Shown: in pieces, positions 8,887-18,825 of the stretch | How positions within the stretch are numbered: position 1 is the first letter of the stretch | How the letters are laid out: each line of letters opens with the position of its first letter | From: Microbacterium sp. GCS4 | GTDB taxonomy: Bacteria; Actinomycetota; Actinomycetes; Actinomycetales; Microbacteriaceae | DNA: 64,000 nt | Assembly: GCF_001262495.1 (NCBI RefSeq) | Contig: NZ_LGYE01000003.1 | Location: forward strand, 1 to 64,000 | Reading direction: 5' to 3' | Program-made: the position numbers and the translations under genes | The notes under the pieces: model-generated | Seen by the model: the letters and a program-made list of their open reading frames with translations, nothing else | Databases searched by the model: none | Told to the model about the DNA's origin: nothing

Positions 8887-8901
8887 TGATCTATTAGATG
8901 A
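8887..8901. promoter_or_regulatory. Candidate FCD-GntR operator upstream of the C-N hydrolase operon
   Basis: TGATCTATTAGATGA is a 15-base palindrome with one mismatched pair, 48 bases before the hydrolase ATG in an AT-rich stretch. FCD-type GntR sites are short odd-length palindromes. Assigning it to the regulator at 5743-6453 is inference. Confidence 0.45.
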
Positions 8902-8943
8902 CCATTGTGTTCCGATCGTGTTACCTCCGCAAGGGCGAGTCCC

Positions 8944-9744
8944 TCAGCCGCGCAGATCGCGGGCGCGCAGCGCGACAGCCGACGCGACCACGAACACGAC
9001 CGCGAGACCCCACGTGAGCGCCAGACCCCCGGCATCCACTCCCTCGGCCAGAGGCGACTGCCGGTACACCCAGGCGTACGGCGAGAGCGCGTTCATCCAC
9101 TTCAGATCGCTCGATTGCTTCGCGAGTGCCTGCAGGATGTACCCGAGCACCGCGATGCCTGCGCCGACGCCGGTCGCCCAGATCCGGCGACCCGTCGCGG
9201 CCCCCGCGAGCAGTGCGGCGGATGCCGTGAGGAACGCGAGGCCGGTGAGGGCGGCGCTCGCACCCACGATGCGCCAGCCGTCGAGCCCGAGGTCGGACGG
9301 GCCGTTCAGCGCCGCCACCATCAGGCCCGAGAGCCCGCCGAGCCACAGCAGCCGCACGAGCACACCGAGAGCTGACTCGAGCGCGTACTGCCCGCGACCG
9401 ATGCCGTGCGCGAGGTCGAGTTCGGCACGGCCGCTCTCCTCGGCGCCGGCCAGCGCGGCAGACCCCCACACGACCGCGGCGATCGTCAGCAGGAGGAAGC
9501 CCATCAGTCCGTAGAAGGTGCTCTGCGTGTAACCAGCGCCGCTGGAGATCTGGTCGTAGCCGATGGTCTCGACGAGCTGCTTCGGGAGGGCGGCGATGAG
9601 GTCCTGCAACTGTGCGCTGCCGCCGAGGCTCGGGTACAGCGGCAGGTAGAGGGCCAGGACGGCCGCGAGTCCGAGGGTCCAGCCCAGCAGGCTGCGCCAC
9701 GACTCGCGAAGACTGCGGCGGAACACCGGGAGGATGCCGTTCAT
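8944..9744 (-). CDS. ABC-2-type exporter permease
   Basis: This 266-residue protein has six hydrophobic segments and a long extracytoplasmic stretch between the first two (LPLYPSLGG, ALPKQLVETIGYD). That is the usual architecture of antibiotic or drug exporter permeases paired with a separate ATPase. Its ATG overlaps the stop of the ATPase gene by 4 bases (ATGA). It is the last gene of the TetR-ATPase-permease operon. The exported compound is unknown; the TetR partner suggests induction by that compound. Confidence 0.85.
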   Translation of the reverse strand: MNGILPVFRRSLRESWRSLLGWTLGLAAVLALYLPLYPSLGGSAQLQDLIAALPKQLVETIGYDQISSGAGYTQSTFYGLMGFLLLTIAAVVWGSAALAGAEESGRAELDLAHGIGRGQYALESALGVLVRLLWLGGLSGLMVAALNGPSDLGLDGWRIVGASAALTGLAFLTASAALLAGAATGRRIWATGVGAGIAVLGYILQALAKQSSDLKWMNALSPYAWVYRQSPLAEGVDAGGLALTWGLAVVFVVASAVALRARDLRG

Positions 9745-10814
9745 CGCCGCTCCTCCCGCCGTGCTCGTCGTGTTCGTGGAGCGGTGCGCGCTCCCTCGAC
9801 GCCCCTGCCTGGCGCCGAGGCCCCTGCGGGATCGCGTGAATCGGAGGGGGCGTCGGCGACGGAGGGGGGCGTCGGCGTCGGCGCGGCCGGTGAACCGGAT
9901 TCGCCGTAGAGGCGCAGCACGGACTCCTCCAGGTCGGGCTCCTCGACCGTGAGATCCTGCACCTCCCACGCGGCGAGCGTCTTCACGAACGGATCGATCG
10001 CACCCTCCACCGTGCCGTTGACGTGCAGGATGCCGTCGGCGTCGCGCACCTCCAGGCCTGTGACCCCGGGCAGGGCCTGGAAGGCGGATCGCGCAGCCAC
10101 GGCATCCGTCGCCCTGATCGCGGCGCGGATGCGGCGGACCGACCCCAGACGCAGCGAGGCGACGTCGCCGTCGGCCACGACCCGCCCGTCGGCGAGCACC
10201 GCCACCTCGTCGGCGGTCTGCTGGATCTCGCTGAGCACGTGCGAGCTGAGCAGGACGGTCTGCCCGGCATCCTGCGCCTCGCGCACCATCTGCAGGAACT
10301 CGCGCTGCACGAGCGGATCGAGGCCGCTGGTCGGCTCGTCGAGGATCAGTAGTTCCGGGCGGTGCATGAACGCCTGGATCAGGCCGACCTTCTGCTTGTT
10401 GCCTTTCGACAGCGTGCGCACGGGGCGGTTCAGGTCGACGCCGAGGCGGTCGGCGAGCTCTCGCGCGGTACGCAGCGTCGTGGCGGTGTCGCGGGCACCG
10501 GACACCTGCGCGTAGAACGACAGCATCCGGTGCCCGCTCGATCGTCCGTCGAGGCGCAGCTCGCCCGGCACGTAGCCGAGTCGGCGGCGCAGCGCTGCAC
10601 CGCCGTGCCGGGGGTCTTCGCCGAGCACACGCACGCTTCCCGAGGACGGGCGGATCACGTCGACCAGAGTGCGCAGCGTCGTGGTCTTGCCGGCTCCGTT
10701 CGGGCCGATCAGCCCGAACACGGTGCCCGGGCGCACGTGGAGGTCGAGCTCGTGCACGGCGACCCGATGGCCGTAGCGCTTGTGCAGCCTCTGGATCTCG
10801 ATCGCGTCGGTCAT
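9741..10814 (-). CDS. ABC exporter ATP-binding protein
   Basis: The 357-residue ATPase has Walker A GPNGAGKTTT, a signature reading LSKGNKQKVG, Walker B LLILDEPTSGLD and the switch His in SSHVLSE. Residues about 215-300 form the extra domain common to drug/bacteriocin exporter ATPases. The last 55 residues are an Ala/Pro/Arg-rich low-complexity tail absent from most relatives. It overlaps the TetR gene upstream and the permease gene downstream by 4 bases each, so all three should be cotranslated from the leaderless TetR start. Confidence 0.9.
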   Translation of the reverse strand: MTDAIEIQRLHKRYGHRVAVHELDLHVRPGTVFGLIGPNGAGKTTTLRTLVDVIRPSSGSVRVLGEDPRHGGAALRRRLGYVPGELRLDGRSSGHRMLSFYAQVSGARDTATTLRTARELADRLGVDLNRPVRTLSKGNKQKVGLIQAFMHRPELLILDEPTSGLDPLVQREFLQMVREAQDAGQTVLLSSHVLSEIQQTADEVAVLADGRVVADGDVASLRLGSVRRIRAAIRATDAVAARSAFQALPGVTGLEVRDADGILHVNGTVEGAIDPFVKTLAAWEVQDLTVEEPDLEESVLRLYGESGSPAAPTPTPPSVADAPSDSRDPAGASAPGRGVEGARTAPRTRRARREERR

Positions 10815-11467
10815 GACGTCTCTCCTTCCGTCGCAGCCTCGTCGTCGGCGAGGGCCTGCCGCGTGCCCTCGAGCAGCGCGGTCGTCGAGTACACCCCGTG
10901 GGTCAGCAGCTCCATGGTGGGCAGCGTCAGACGTCGGAGTCCGGCCGCGCTGAGCTGGTCGGAGCCGAGCACACGGGTGAGCTGTGCCCGCATGACGAGC
11001 GGGCCGAGCCCGATCAGCGTCACGAGCAGCGTCGTCATCTCGGGGTCGCTCATCGGCTCGAGCATCCCGGCGTCGCGCTGTCCGTCGAGCACGGCGCGGG
11101 TTCCATCGAGGATGCTGTCGAACAGCCGGTCGGCCGCGGGCGAGCCGTCGACGAGCATGCGCGCGAGGTAGTCGATGTAGGGGCCGTAGCGCTCGATGTC
11201 GTGCATGGCGGCGCGGATGCGGTCCTGCGTCGGGGCGTCGATCACCCCGTGGTCCTCGTCGATGAAGACGCTCACGACATAGGAATCGCACTCGTCGCGC
11301 AGCGTGTTCTTGTCGCCGAAGTGGTGCACGATGAGCGCCGCGCTGACGCCGGCCTCCCGGGCGATGCTGCGCAGGCTGGCGGCGGCGAAGCCGTCACGGG
11401 CGAAGGCGACGATCGCCGCGTCGCGGATCCGCGCGCGGGCGGTGAGGTCATCAGATGCTGAACGCAT
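10811..11467 (-). CDS. TetR-family regulator of the adjacent ABC exporter
   Basis: This 218-residue protein has a TetR helix-turn-helix at about 10-55 (IRDAAIVAFARDGFAAASLR, then SIAREAGVSAALIVHHFGDK) and a helical ligand domain. I chose the ATG at 11467 because a -10 hexamer TAGCAT ends 7 bases before it, implying a leaderless message. A further upstream in-frame codon would lie inside the promoter. A palindrome centred on AACGTACGTT lies between -35 and -10, so the protein very likely represses itself and the exporter. The divergent methyltransferase gene starts 61 bases away and may share the control. Confidence 0.9.
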   Translation of the reverse strand: MRSASDDLTARARIRDAAIVAFARDGFAAASLRSIAREAGVSAALIVHHFGDKNTLRDECDSYVVSVFIDEDHGVIDAPTQDRIRAAMHDIERYGPYIDYLARMLVDGSPAADRLFDSILDGTRAVLDGQRDAGMLEPMSDPEMTTLLVTLIGLGPLVMRAQLTRVLGSDQLSAAGLRRLTLPTMELLTHGVYSTTALLEGTRQALADDEAATEGETS

Positions 11468-11474
11468 GTACAGA

Positions 11475-11503
11475 ATGCTAAACGTACGTTCAGTCCGCGT
11501 CAA
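11475..11503 (-). promoter_or_regulatory. Leaderless TetR promoter with palindromic operator
   Basis: On the minus strand, TTGACG (11498-11503), a 17-base spacer and TAGCAT (11475-11480) form a clear promoter whose start should fall at the TetR ATG. The near-palindrome CTAAACGTACGTTCAG (11478-11493) fills the spacer and touches the -10, a typical TetR repressor position. Confidence 0.72.
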
Positions 11504-11528
11504 GAGGTCGCGCTCGTACGCTGGTGGA

Positions 11529-12638
11529 GTGGACTTCCCCTACTCGCGCCTGCGCCGTCGCCCCGACGTCGAGGCGGAGAACCTGCAGGCGCACGACGCG
11601 ACCGACCTGCTGCTCGTCGACCGCGCACTCTCCCTCGGCGTGGAGGGGCCCGAGATCGTCGTGATCGGCGACGAGTACGGTGCGGTCACGCTGCCGTTGA
11701 CGGCGGCCGGGCTCCGCGGCATCCGCGTGCACCAGGATCTCGCGACCGGCCGCCGTGCGCTCGCGCTCAACGCCGCGGACCTCGGTCTCGAGGGATTCGA
11801 GCCGCACGAACTCGGGGCGGCGCTGCTGTCCGGGGCGAGGCTCGTGTTGCTGCAGCTGCCCAAGTCGCTCGCCGAGCTCGAGGAGATCGCGGATGCCGTC
11901 GCACGGTGGGCCGCTCCCGACGTCCTGCTCGTCGCGGGAGGCCGGGTCAAGCACATGACTCTCGCGCAGAACGAGGTGCTCGCGCGAAGCTTCGGCCGTG
12001 TGCAGGCCGAGCGCGCCGAGCGCAAGTCGCGTCTCATCGTCGCCGCCGAGCCGCGGGAGGTCCCAGTCGAGCCGCCGTTCCCGGTGGAGCAGCGGCACGG
12101 AGACTTCGTGATCTCGGCCCACGGCGGTGCGTTCGCCGGCGCGAAGCTCGACATCGGCACGCGGGTTCTCCTCGATGTGCTCGGCGAGATGGATACCGCG
12201 GCGGCGGACGCCGTGGTAGACCTCGGCTGCGGCACGGGCGCGCTCGCCGTCTCGTACGCCCTGGCCCACACCGATGCCCGAGTCATCGCGACCGACCGCT
12301 CCGCCGCGGCCGTCGCCTCGGCGCGCGCCACCGCCGTCGCGAACGGCGTCGCCGACAGGGTTGCCGTCATGCACGACGACGCGGCCTCGGACCTGGCTGA
12401 CGCGAGCGTCGACCTGGTGCTGCTCAACCCTCCGTTCCACCTGGGGACGAGCGTGCACACGGGGGCCGCGACGCGGCTGTTCGAGGCCGCCGCACGCATC
12501 CTCCGCCCCGGCGGCGAGCTGCTCACCGTGTTCAACTCCTCGCTCGGCTATCGCGCCGAAATGACCCGCCTCGTCGGGCCGACAGACCAGCTCCACCGCA
12601 CCCCGAAGTTCACCGTCGCGCGCAGCATCCGGCGCTGA
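11529..12638 (+). CDS. RlmG/RsmC-like rRNA guanine-N2 methyltransferase
   Basis: This 369-residue protein has two related halves. The N-terminal half (to about residue 190) is a degenerate methyltransferase fold. The C-terminal half has a SAM-binding loop VVDLGCGTGALA, an acidic residue in VIATDRS, and the catalytic NPPF motif in LLNPPFHLGTSV. This is the architecture of RsmC (16S rRNA) and RlmG (23S rRNA) m2G enzymes; which rRNA is modified cannot be decided. The GTG at 11529 has no ribosome site, but TACGCT ends 6 bases before it, consistent with a leaderless message. It is divergent from the TetR/ABC operon and followed by a hairpin. Confidence 0.8.
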   Translation: MDFPYSRLRRRPDVEAENLQAHDATDLLLVDRALSLGVEGPEIVVIGDEYGAVTLPLTAAGLRGIRVHQDLATGRRALALNAADLGLEGFEPHELGAALLSGARLVLLQLPKSLAELEEIADAVARWAAPDVLLVAGGRVKHMTLAQNEVLARSFGRVQAERAERKSRLIVAAEPREVPVEPPFPVEQRHGDFVISAHGGAFAGAKLDIGTRVLLDVLGEMDTAAADAVVDLGCGTGALAVSYALAHTDARVIATDRSAAAVASARATAVANGVADRVAVMHDDAASDLADASVDLVLLNPPFHLGTSVHTGAATRLFEAAARILRPGGELLTVFNSSLGYRAEMTRLVGPTDQLHRTPKFTVARSIRR

Positions 12639-12644
12639 CGAAAC

Positions 12645-12663
12645 GCCCGGGCGACACCCGGGC
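12645..12663 (+). terminator. Hairpin after the methyltransferase gene
   Basis: GCCCGGG and CCCGGGC pair across a five-base CGACA loop, 6 bases after the stop. There is no T-run, so termination would be of the GC-rich actinobacterial type. Confidence 0.5.
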
Positions 12664-12711
12664 AATCCCCCGGTCAGGCGGAGAAAGTCAGACAGGCTAG
12701 CAAATGCGGAT

Positions 12712-12740
12712 TTGCCCCTGACCGGCCATTTCGTTACGTT
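12712..12740 (+). promoter_or_regulatory. Predicted promoter of the osmoprotectant ABC operon
   Basis: TTGCCC (12712-12717), a 17-base spacer and TACGTT (12735-12740) precede the operon by about 215 bases. The long leader between here and the GTG at 12960 contains no convincing gene. I could not match it to a known riboswitch, so its length remains unexplained. Confidence 0.45.
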
Positions 12741-12959
12741 GGAAGTCGGGCCTGACGGTCCGTAGACCAGTCCGCGGTCGCGTCCTTCTTTCGATGAGCT
12801 GTGCTGCGAAGAGGCGTGGGCGTACGGTCGATGCTCTATCGCGGTGGATCCGAAATCCGCCGTCCGCGCCGCCACAGCAGCATGTCGAAACGGCCGGGAG
12901 CGTCACCCGGGCGTAACCGAAGCAGGCTCAGCCACCCGAAGGCGAGCCGCAGGGGAAAC

Positions 12960-14278
<1,319 letters not shown>

Positions 14279-14279
<1 letters not shown>

Positions 14280-15277
14280 TGGACTTCCGCATTCCCCTCG
14301 GTTCATGGGTCGCTGCCGGTGTCGACTGGATCAAGACCAACCTCGACGGCCTGCTCGACGTGATCTCCTTCGTCGTGAGCTTCCTCGTCGACGGCCTGAC
14401 CCGCGCGCTGCTCACCCCGCACTTCGCGGTCATCATCGTGATCGCTGCGCTGATCGCCTGGTTGGTGCGCTCGTGGCAGCTCGCGATCGGCACCGTCGTG
14501 TCGTTCACGCTCATCGTCGCGATGGACCTGTGGGTTCCTGCGATGCAGACGCTCGCGCTCGTGCTCGTCGCGGCCGTGATCGCGGTCATCATCGCGGTCC
14601 CGCTGGGCATATGGTCGGCCCGCAACGCGACGGTGCGCGCGATCCTGAAGCCGGTCCTCGACTTCATGCAGACGATGCCCGCGTTCGTCTACCTGATCCC
14701 CGCGATCGTGTTCTTCAGCATCGGCGTGGTCCCCGGACTCGTCGCGACCGTGATCTTCGCGCTGCCCCCGGGCGTGCGACTCACCGAGCTCGGCATCCGC
14801 GGCGTCGACTCCGAGACCGTCGAGGCCGGACAGGCCTTCGGCGCCAAGCCCGGTCAGATCCTCCGCGGCATCCAGCTCCCGCTCGCGATGCCGACGATCC
14901 TCGTCGGCGTCAACCAGGTCATCATGCTCGCCCTGTCGATGGCCGTGATCGCCGGCATGGCCGGCGCCGACGGGCTCGGCAAGATCGTCGTCGAGGCGAT
15001 CTCGACCATCAACATCGCCAAGGGCGTCGAGGCGGGACTGGGCGTCGTGCTCATCGCGGTCTTCCTCGACCGCGTGACCGCCGCGCTCGGATCGCCGTCC
15101 GAGAACCGTTCCTCGCTGCTCGGCATCCTGTCGCGTCGCCGTGACCGTCGCCGTCTCGACGACACGGCCGCGTCGATGGCCCGCGAGAACGCGGCCTCCG
15201 ACACGAAGGATGCTGCGGACGAGGCCGAGCGCATCAAGGCGTCGCCGCGTCGCGCACCCGGCGGCGGCATCGGCTGA
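14279..15277 (+). CDS. proW: Glycine betaine/choline-type ABC transporter permease
   Basis: This 332-residue integral membrane protein has about seven hydrophobic segments. The binding-protein-dependent EAA loop appears near residues 180-200 (ETVEAGQAFGAKPGQILRGI), which docks on the ATPase. The helix order and the MPAFVYLIPAIVFFSIGVVPG stretch match ProW/OpuAB. The last 55 residues are a charged cytoplasmic tail unlike the short tails of most relatives. It is translationally coupled to the ATPase and followed 56 bases later by the binding lipoprotein. Confidence 0.92.
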
Positions 15278-15333
15278 CTCGACTCATCCCTTCCCATCAC
15301 ACAGCACCCATACGTAACGAGAGTGAGACACAC

Positions 15334-16251
15334 ATGAAGAAGAAGCTCCTGACGATCACCGCGCTCGGCGCCGCCGCGACCCTGGCCCTCGCGGGCTGCA
15401 GCGGCGACGGCATGGGCGGAACCGGAGGCGGTTCCGGCAGCGGCAGCGAAGGCGGCGGCGACAAGGGCACCATCACGCTGGGGTTCCTGCCCTCGTGGAC
15501 CGACGGCCTGAGCACCGCTTACCTGCTGCAGGACCAGCTCGAGAAGATCGGCTACACGGTCGAGATGAAGACGCTCACCGAGGCGGGCCCGCTGTACACG
15601 GGTCTCGCCCAGGGCGACGTCGACATCTACCCCTCGGCATGGCCCGAGCTGACCCACAAGTCCTACATGGACGAGTACGGCGACGACATCGAGGATCTCG
15701 GCGCGTACTACGACAACGCCAAGCTCACGATCGCGGTGCCCGAGTACTCCGAGCTGAACTCGATCGAGGACCTCGCAGGCAAGGGCGCGGAGTTCGACGG
15801 CAAGATCATCGGCATCGAGCCGGGCGCAGGCCTCACGGCGCAGACGCAGAAGATGATGCCCGAGTACGGTCTCGACGGCGAGTACGAGCTCGTCACCTCG
15901 TCGACCGCCGCGATGCTCACCGAGCTGAAGTCGGCCACCGACGCCGAGCAGGACATCGTCGTGACGCTGTGGCGTCCGTTCTGGGCCAACGACGCCTTCC
16001 CGCTGAAGGACCTCGAGGACCCCAAGGGCGCCATGGGCGAGGCCGAGGCACTCCACTTCCTCGGCACGAAGGGCTTCGCGGAGGAGTTCCCCGAGGCTGC
16101 CGAGCTGATCGAGAAGATCAAGCTCGACGACGAGCAGTACGGCTCGCTCGAGGACCTCGTCGTCAACGAGTACGGCGAGGGCAAGGAAGCGGATGCTGTC
16201 GACGCGTGGCTCGAGGAGCACGGCTCGGACTTCGACTGGGTGGTCAGCTGA
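15334..16251 (+). CDS. proX: Glycine betaine/choline-type substrate-binding lipoprotein
   Basis: This 305-residue lipoprotein has signal MKKKLLTITALGAAATLALA and a lipobox LAGC with Cys22, followed by a Gly/Ser-rich linker to about residue 45. The rest is an OpuAC/ProX-type binding domain. WTDGLSTAYLLQDQLEKIGY, DIYPSAWPEL and TLWRPFWANDAF hold the aromatic residues that usually build the cage for a quaternary ammonium. It captures the ligand outside the membrane and delivers it to the permease. Glycine betaine, proline betaine, choline or carnitine are all possible. Confidence 0.92.
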   Translation: MKKKLLTITALGAAATLALAGCSGDGMGGTGGGSGSGSEGGGDKGTITLGFLPSWTDGLSTAYLLQDQLEKIGYTVEMKTLTEAGPLYTGLAQGDVDIYPSAWPELTHKSYMDEYGDDIEDLGAYYDNAKLTIAVPEYSELNSIEDLAGKGAEFDGKIIGIEPGAGLTAQTQKMMPEYGLDGEYELVTSSTAAMLTELKSATDAEQDIVVTLWRPFWANDAFPLKDLEDPKGAMGEAEALHFLGTKGFAEEFPEAAELIEKIKLDDEQYGSLEDLVVNEYGEGKEADAVDAWLEEHGSDFDWVVS

Positions 16252-16273
16252 CCTGACGCCGGGGCACGCCCCC

Positions 16274-16366
16274 GGTCGTTGAGCGAGCGTAGCGAGACGA
16301 AACGCGGTGAGGTTCAGATCGCCTCACCGCGTTTCGTCTCCTCGCTTCGCTCCTCGCTCAACGACC
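16274..16366. repeat. Long inverted repeat, member of a dispersed intergenic family
   Basis: Left arm about 16274-16312 and right arm about 16322-16366 pair over more than 30 bases around a short loop. The core, GTTGAGCGAGCG then AGCGAGACGAAACGC, recurs near 18840, 25937-26056 and 37261. It sits between the osmoprotectant operon and the next gene and could act as a terminator. Confidence 0.8.
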
Positions 16367-16455
16367 CGCGGTCGTCGCACAACCGTCTTCCCGTGCCGCT
16401 GGTCGCGGCGCGCTCGTCGACCCGCAATCCCCTTCGCGACCGAGGCGGCGCGTCG

Positions 16456-16467
16456 TAGCCTGACTAC
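16456..16467 (+). promoter_or_regulatory. Leaderless -10 element of the LMF-like gene
   Basis: TAGCCT (16456-16461) is followed by six bases and the GTG start. No ribosome site is present, so transcription probably begins at the start codon. Confidence 0.5.
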
Positions 16468-17928
16468 GTGGACGGGTTCGCGGCGGTCGACTTCGGGTTC
16501 GCTCGCGAGGTGTTGCAGCGGGGCATCGCGGCGCTGTACCTCGTGGCGTTCGTGTCGAGCCTGAACCAGTTCCGGCCGCTGCTGGGCGAACGGGGTCTGC
16601 TCCCGGCAACCGTGCTGCTCGCGTGGGTCGGCGACAAGCCCTCGCGGCGACGGATGCTGCATCCCACGCTGTTCCTGCGGATCCGTTACACCGACCGGCG
16701 TCTGGTTGCGCTGTGCGCGGGCGGCATCGTGGTGTCGGCGCTGCTCGTGGTCGGCGTCCCGCAGCTCGGGCCGCCCTGGGTGCCGATGATCGCGTTCCTC
16801 GCGCTGTGGCTCGGGTACATGTCGATCGTCAGCATCGGGCAGACCTTCTACTCCTTCGGCTGGGAGATGCTGTTGCTCGAAGCCGGGTTCCTCGCCGCGT
16901 TCCTCGGCTCGCACGACCAGCCGCCGCCGACCGTCGTGATCGTTCTGTTCTGGTGGTTGCTGTTCCGGGTCGAGTTCGGCGCGGGCATGATCAAGATCCG
17001 CGGTGGGCGCGAGTGGCGCGATCTCACCGCGCTCATGTACCACCACGAGACGCAGCCGATGCCCGGGCCGCTCAGCAGGTGGGCGCATCTGCTGCCGCGC
17101 TGGTTCCACCGCGGGGAGGTCGTCGGCAACCACATCGCGCAGCTCGTCGTGCCGTTCTTCGTGTTCGCGCCGCTGCTGTCGGTGTGGGTGCCGGGCCCGG
17201 TGCCGCAGATCGTCGGGACCGTCGCGGCGCTCATCATGATCGCGACGCAGCTGTGGCTCGTCCTGACCGGCAACTTCGCGTGGCTGAACGGGGTGACGAT
17301 CGTGATCGCCTTCTCGGCGGTGGCTCTCCCAGGCGTCGGGGCGCCCGAGGCCGCGGCCGCGCCGTGGCCCGGCATCCCGCTGTACTGGTTAGTGATCACG
17401 GCCGCCGTCGGTGTGCTCGTGATCGCTCTGAGCTGGCCGGCGCTGCGCAATCTGTTCGCGCGACGCCAGCTCATGAACGCGAGCTTCAACCGCTGGCAGA
17501 TCGGCAACGCCTACGGCGCGTTCGGCACCGTGACGAAGGAACGCGTCGAGATCGTCGTCGAGGGAGCAGCGGATGCCGAGGGCGAGGACTGGCGGGAGTA
17601 CGGGTTCCGTGGCAAGCCAGGGGACGTGCGCCGGGTGCCGGGGCAGTTCGCGCCGTACCACCTGCGCCTCGACTGGCTGATGTGGTTCCTGCCTCTCGGG
17701 CGTTCACTCGACGACTGGTTCACGGTGTTCCTGCTGCGGCTGCTCGAGGCCGATGCTCCGACCCTGGCGCTGCTGCGAACGGATCCGTTCGACGGGGAAC
17801 CTCCTCGGTGGGTGCGAGCGGTGTCGTATCGCTACCGCTTCGCGACCCGGGCGGAGCGTCGTGCCGACGGTGTGGTCTGGGTGCGAACGCGCCAGCGGGT
17901 CGTGCTCGGGCCGCTGTCGTTGCGCTGA
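16468..17928 (+). CDS. Lipase maturation factor family membrane protein
   Basis: This 486-residue protein has at least eight hydrophobic segments over the first 340 residues. They contain the family's typical strings RILIxF-like FRVEFGAGMIKIRGG, EWRDLTALMYHHETQPMPGP and PRWFHRGE. A soluble C-terminal part follows with YGFRGKPGDVRRVPGQFAPYHLRLDW. This matches LMF1-like proteins, which in animals act in lipase folding. In bacteria the role is not established, and some relatives are linked to vitamin K-dependent carboxylase-like HTTM folds. The GTG start is leaderless. Gene-end hairpins on both sides isolate it as a single-gene transcript. Confidence 0.8.
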   Translation: MDGFAAVDFGFAREVLQRGIAALYLVAFVSSLNQFRPLLGERGLLPATVLLAWVGDKPSRRRMLHPTLFLRIRYTDRRLVALCAGGIVVSALLVVGVPQLGPPWVPMIAFLALWLGYMSIVSIGQTFYSFGWEMLLLEAGFLAAFLGSHDQPPPTVVIVLFWWLLFRVEFGAGMIKIRGGREWRDLTALMYHHETQPMPGPLSRWAHLLPRWFHRGEVVGNHIAQLVVPFFVFAPLLSVWVPGPVPQIVGTVAALIMIATQLWLVLTGNFAWLNGVTIVIAFSAVALPGVGAPEAAAAPWPGIPLYWLVITAAVGVLVIALSWPALRNLFARRQLMNASFNRWQIGNAYGAFGTVTKERVEIVVEGAADAEGEDWREYGFRGKPGDVRRVPGQFAPYHLRLDWLMWFLPLGRSLDDWFTVFLLRLLEADAPTLALLRTDPFDGEPPRWVRAVSYRYRFATRAERRADGVVWVRTRQRVVLGPLSLR

Positions 17929-17997
17929 TCGGCGAGCATCCCACCGACATCCGCTCTGCCCGCCCGGCATCCGCTCTGCCGCACCGCCGCCGAGCGC

Positions 17998-18044
17998 GGC
18001 GAAACGCCCCGGCCGGACGCAGGGTCCGGTCGGAGCGTTCCGCC
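17998..18044. terminator. Bidirectional hairpin between convergent genes
   Basis: GGCGAAACGC, CCGGAC, loop GCAGG, GTCCGG and GCGTTCCGCC form a long interrupted stem. It lies between the LMF-like gene and the convergent ABC permease gene, 13 bases from the latter's stop, and would serve both strands. Confidence 0.65.
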
Positions 18045-18057
18045 TCGCTGGGCGAGG

Positions 18058-18825
18058 TCAAGAGATCTTCTTCTTGTAGGCGATCGTCGCGAACACGTAC
18101 GCCACGACCAGGATGCCGATGCACCAGGCGAGCGCGACCCAGATGTCGTTCCCGACGGGCTGCTCGGCGAACAGCGCCTGGATCGTGTTCACGATCGACG
18201 TGACCGGCTGGTTCTCGGCGAACCAGCGCACCGGTCCCGGCATGGTGTCGGTCGGTACGAACGCCGAGCTGATGAACGGGAGGAAGATCAGCGGATACGA
18301 GAACGCGCTCGCTCCGTCGACCGTCTTGGCGCTGAGTCCCGCGATGATCGCGAGCCACGTGAGCGCCAGCGTGAACAGGAGCAGGATGCCGATCGCGCCG
18401 AGCCAGGCGAGCACGCCCGCCCCGGTGCGGAACCCCATCGCGAACCCGACCCCGAAGATGATCGCGAGGGTGATGGCGTTCGCGGTGAGCGACGTGAGGA
18501 CGTGCGCCCACAGGACGCTCGACCGCGCGATCGGCATGGAGTGGAAGCGTTCGAAGATCCCGCTCTGCATGTCGGTGAAGAGTCGGAACGCCGTGTAGGC
18601 GATGCCGGACGCGATCGCGATCAGCAGGATGCCGGGGAGCAGGTAGTTCACGTAGTTCTCGGAGCCGGTGCTGGTGCGCAGCGCCCCTCCGAAGACGTAC
18701 ACGAACAGGAGCATCAGCGCGATCGGGGTGACCGCCGTGGTGATGATCGTGTCGGGACTGCGGAAGATGTGCCGCATGGAGCGGCCGGTGAGCGTCGCGG
18801 TGTCCGCGGCGAAGTGCGTGCTCAT
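18058..18825 (-). CDS. ABC-2-type exporter permease, DrrB-like
   Basis: This 255-residue permease has six hydrophobic segments and the DrrB-type string FERFHSMPIARSSVLWAHVL between helices 2 and 3. A proline-rich loop (FVPTDTMPGPVRWFAENQPV) precedes the last helix. It forms the pore for the DrrA-like ATPase, whose stop overlaps its ATG by 4 bases. Relatives export daunorubicin-like drugs or lipids; the substrate here is unknown. It is the last gene of the PadR-controlled operon. Confidence 0.88.
   Translation of the reverse strand: MSTHFAADTATLTGRSMRHIFRSPDTIITTAVTPIALMLLFVYVFGGALRTSTGSENYVNYLLPGILLIAIASGIAYTAFRLFTDMQSGIFERFHSMPIARSSVLWAHVLTSLTANAITLAIIFGVGFAMGFRTGAGVLAWLGAIGILLLFTLALTWLAIIAGLSAKTVDGASAFSYPLIFLPFISSAFVPTDTMPGPVRWFAENQPVTSIVNTIQALFAEQPVGNDIWVALAWCIGILVVAYVFATIAYKKKIS

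Noticed and set aside
12741..12959. c-di-AMP (ydaO-type) riboswitch before the osmoprotectant operon
   Set aside because: The conserved pieces I know for that class could not be found in order. Left as an unexplained leader.
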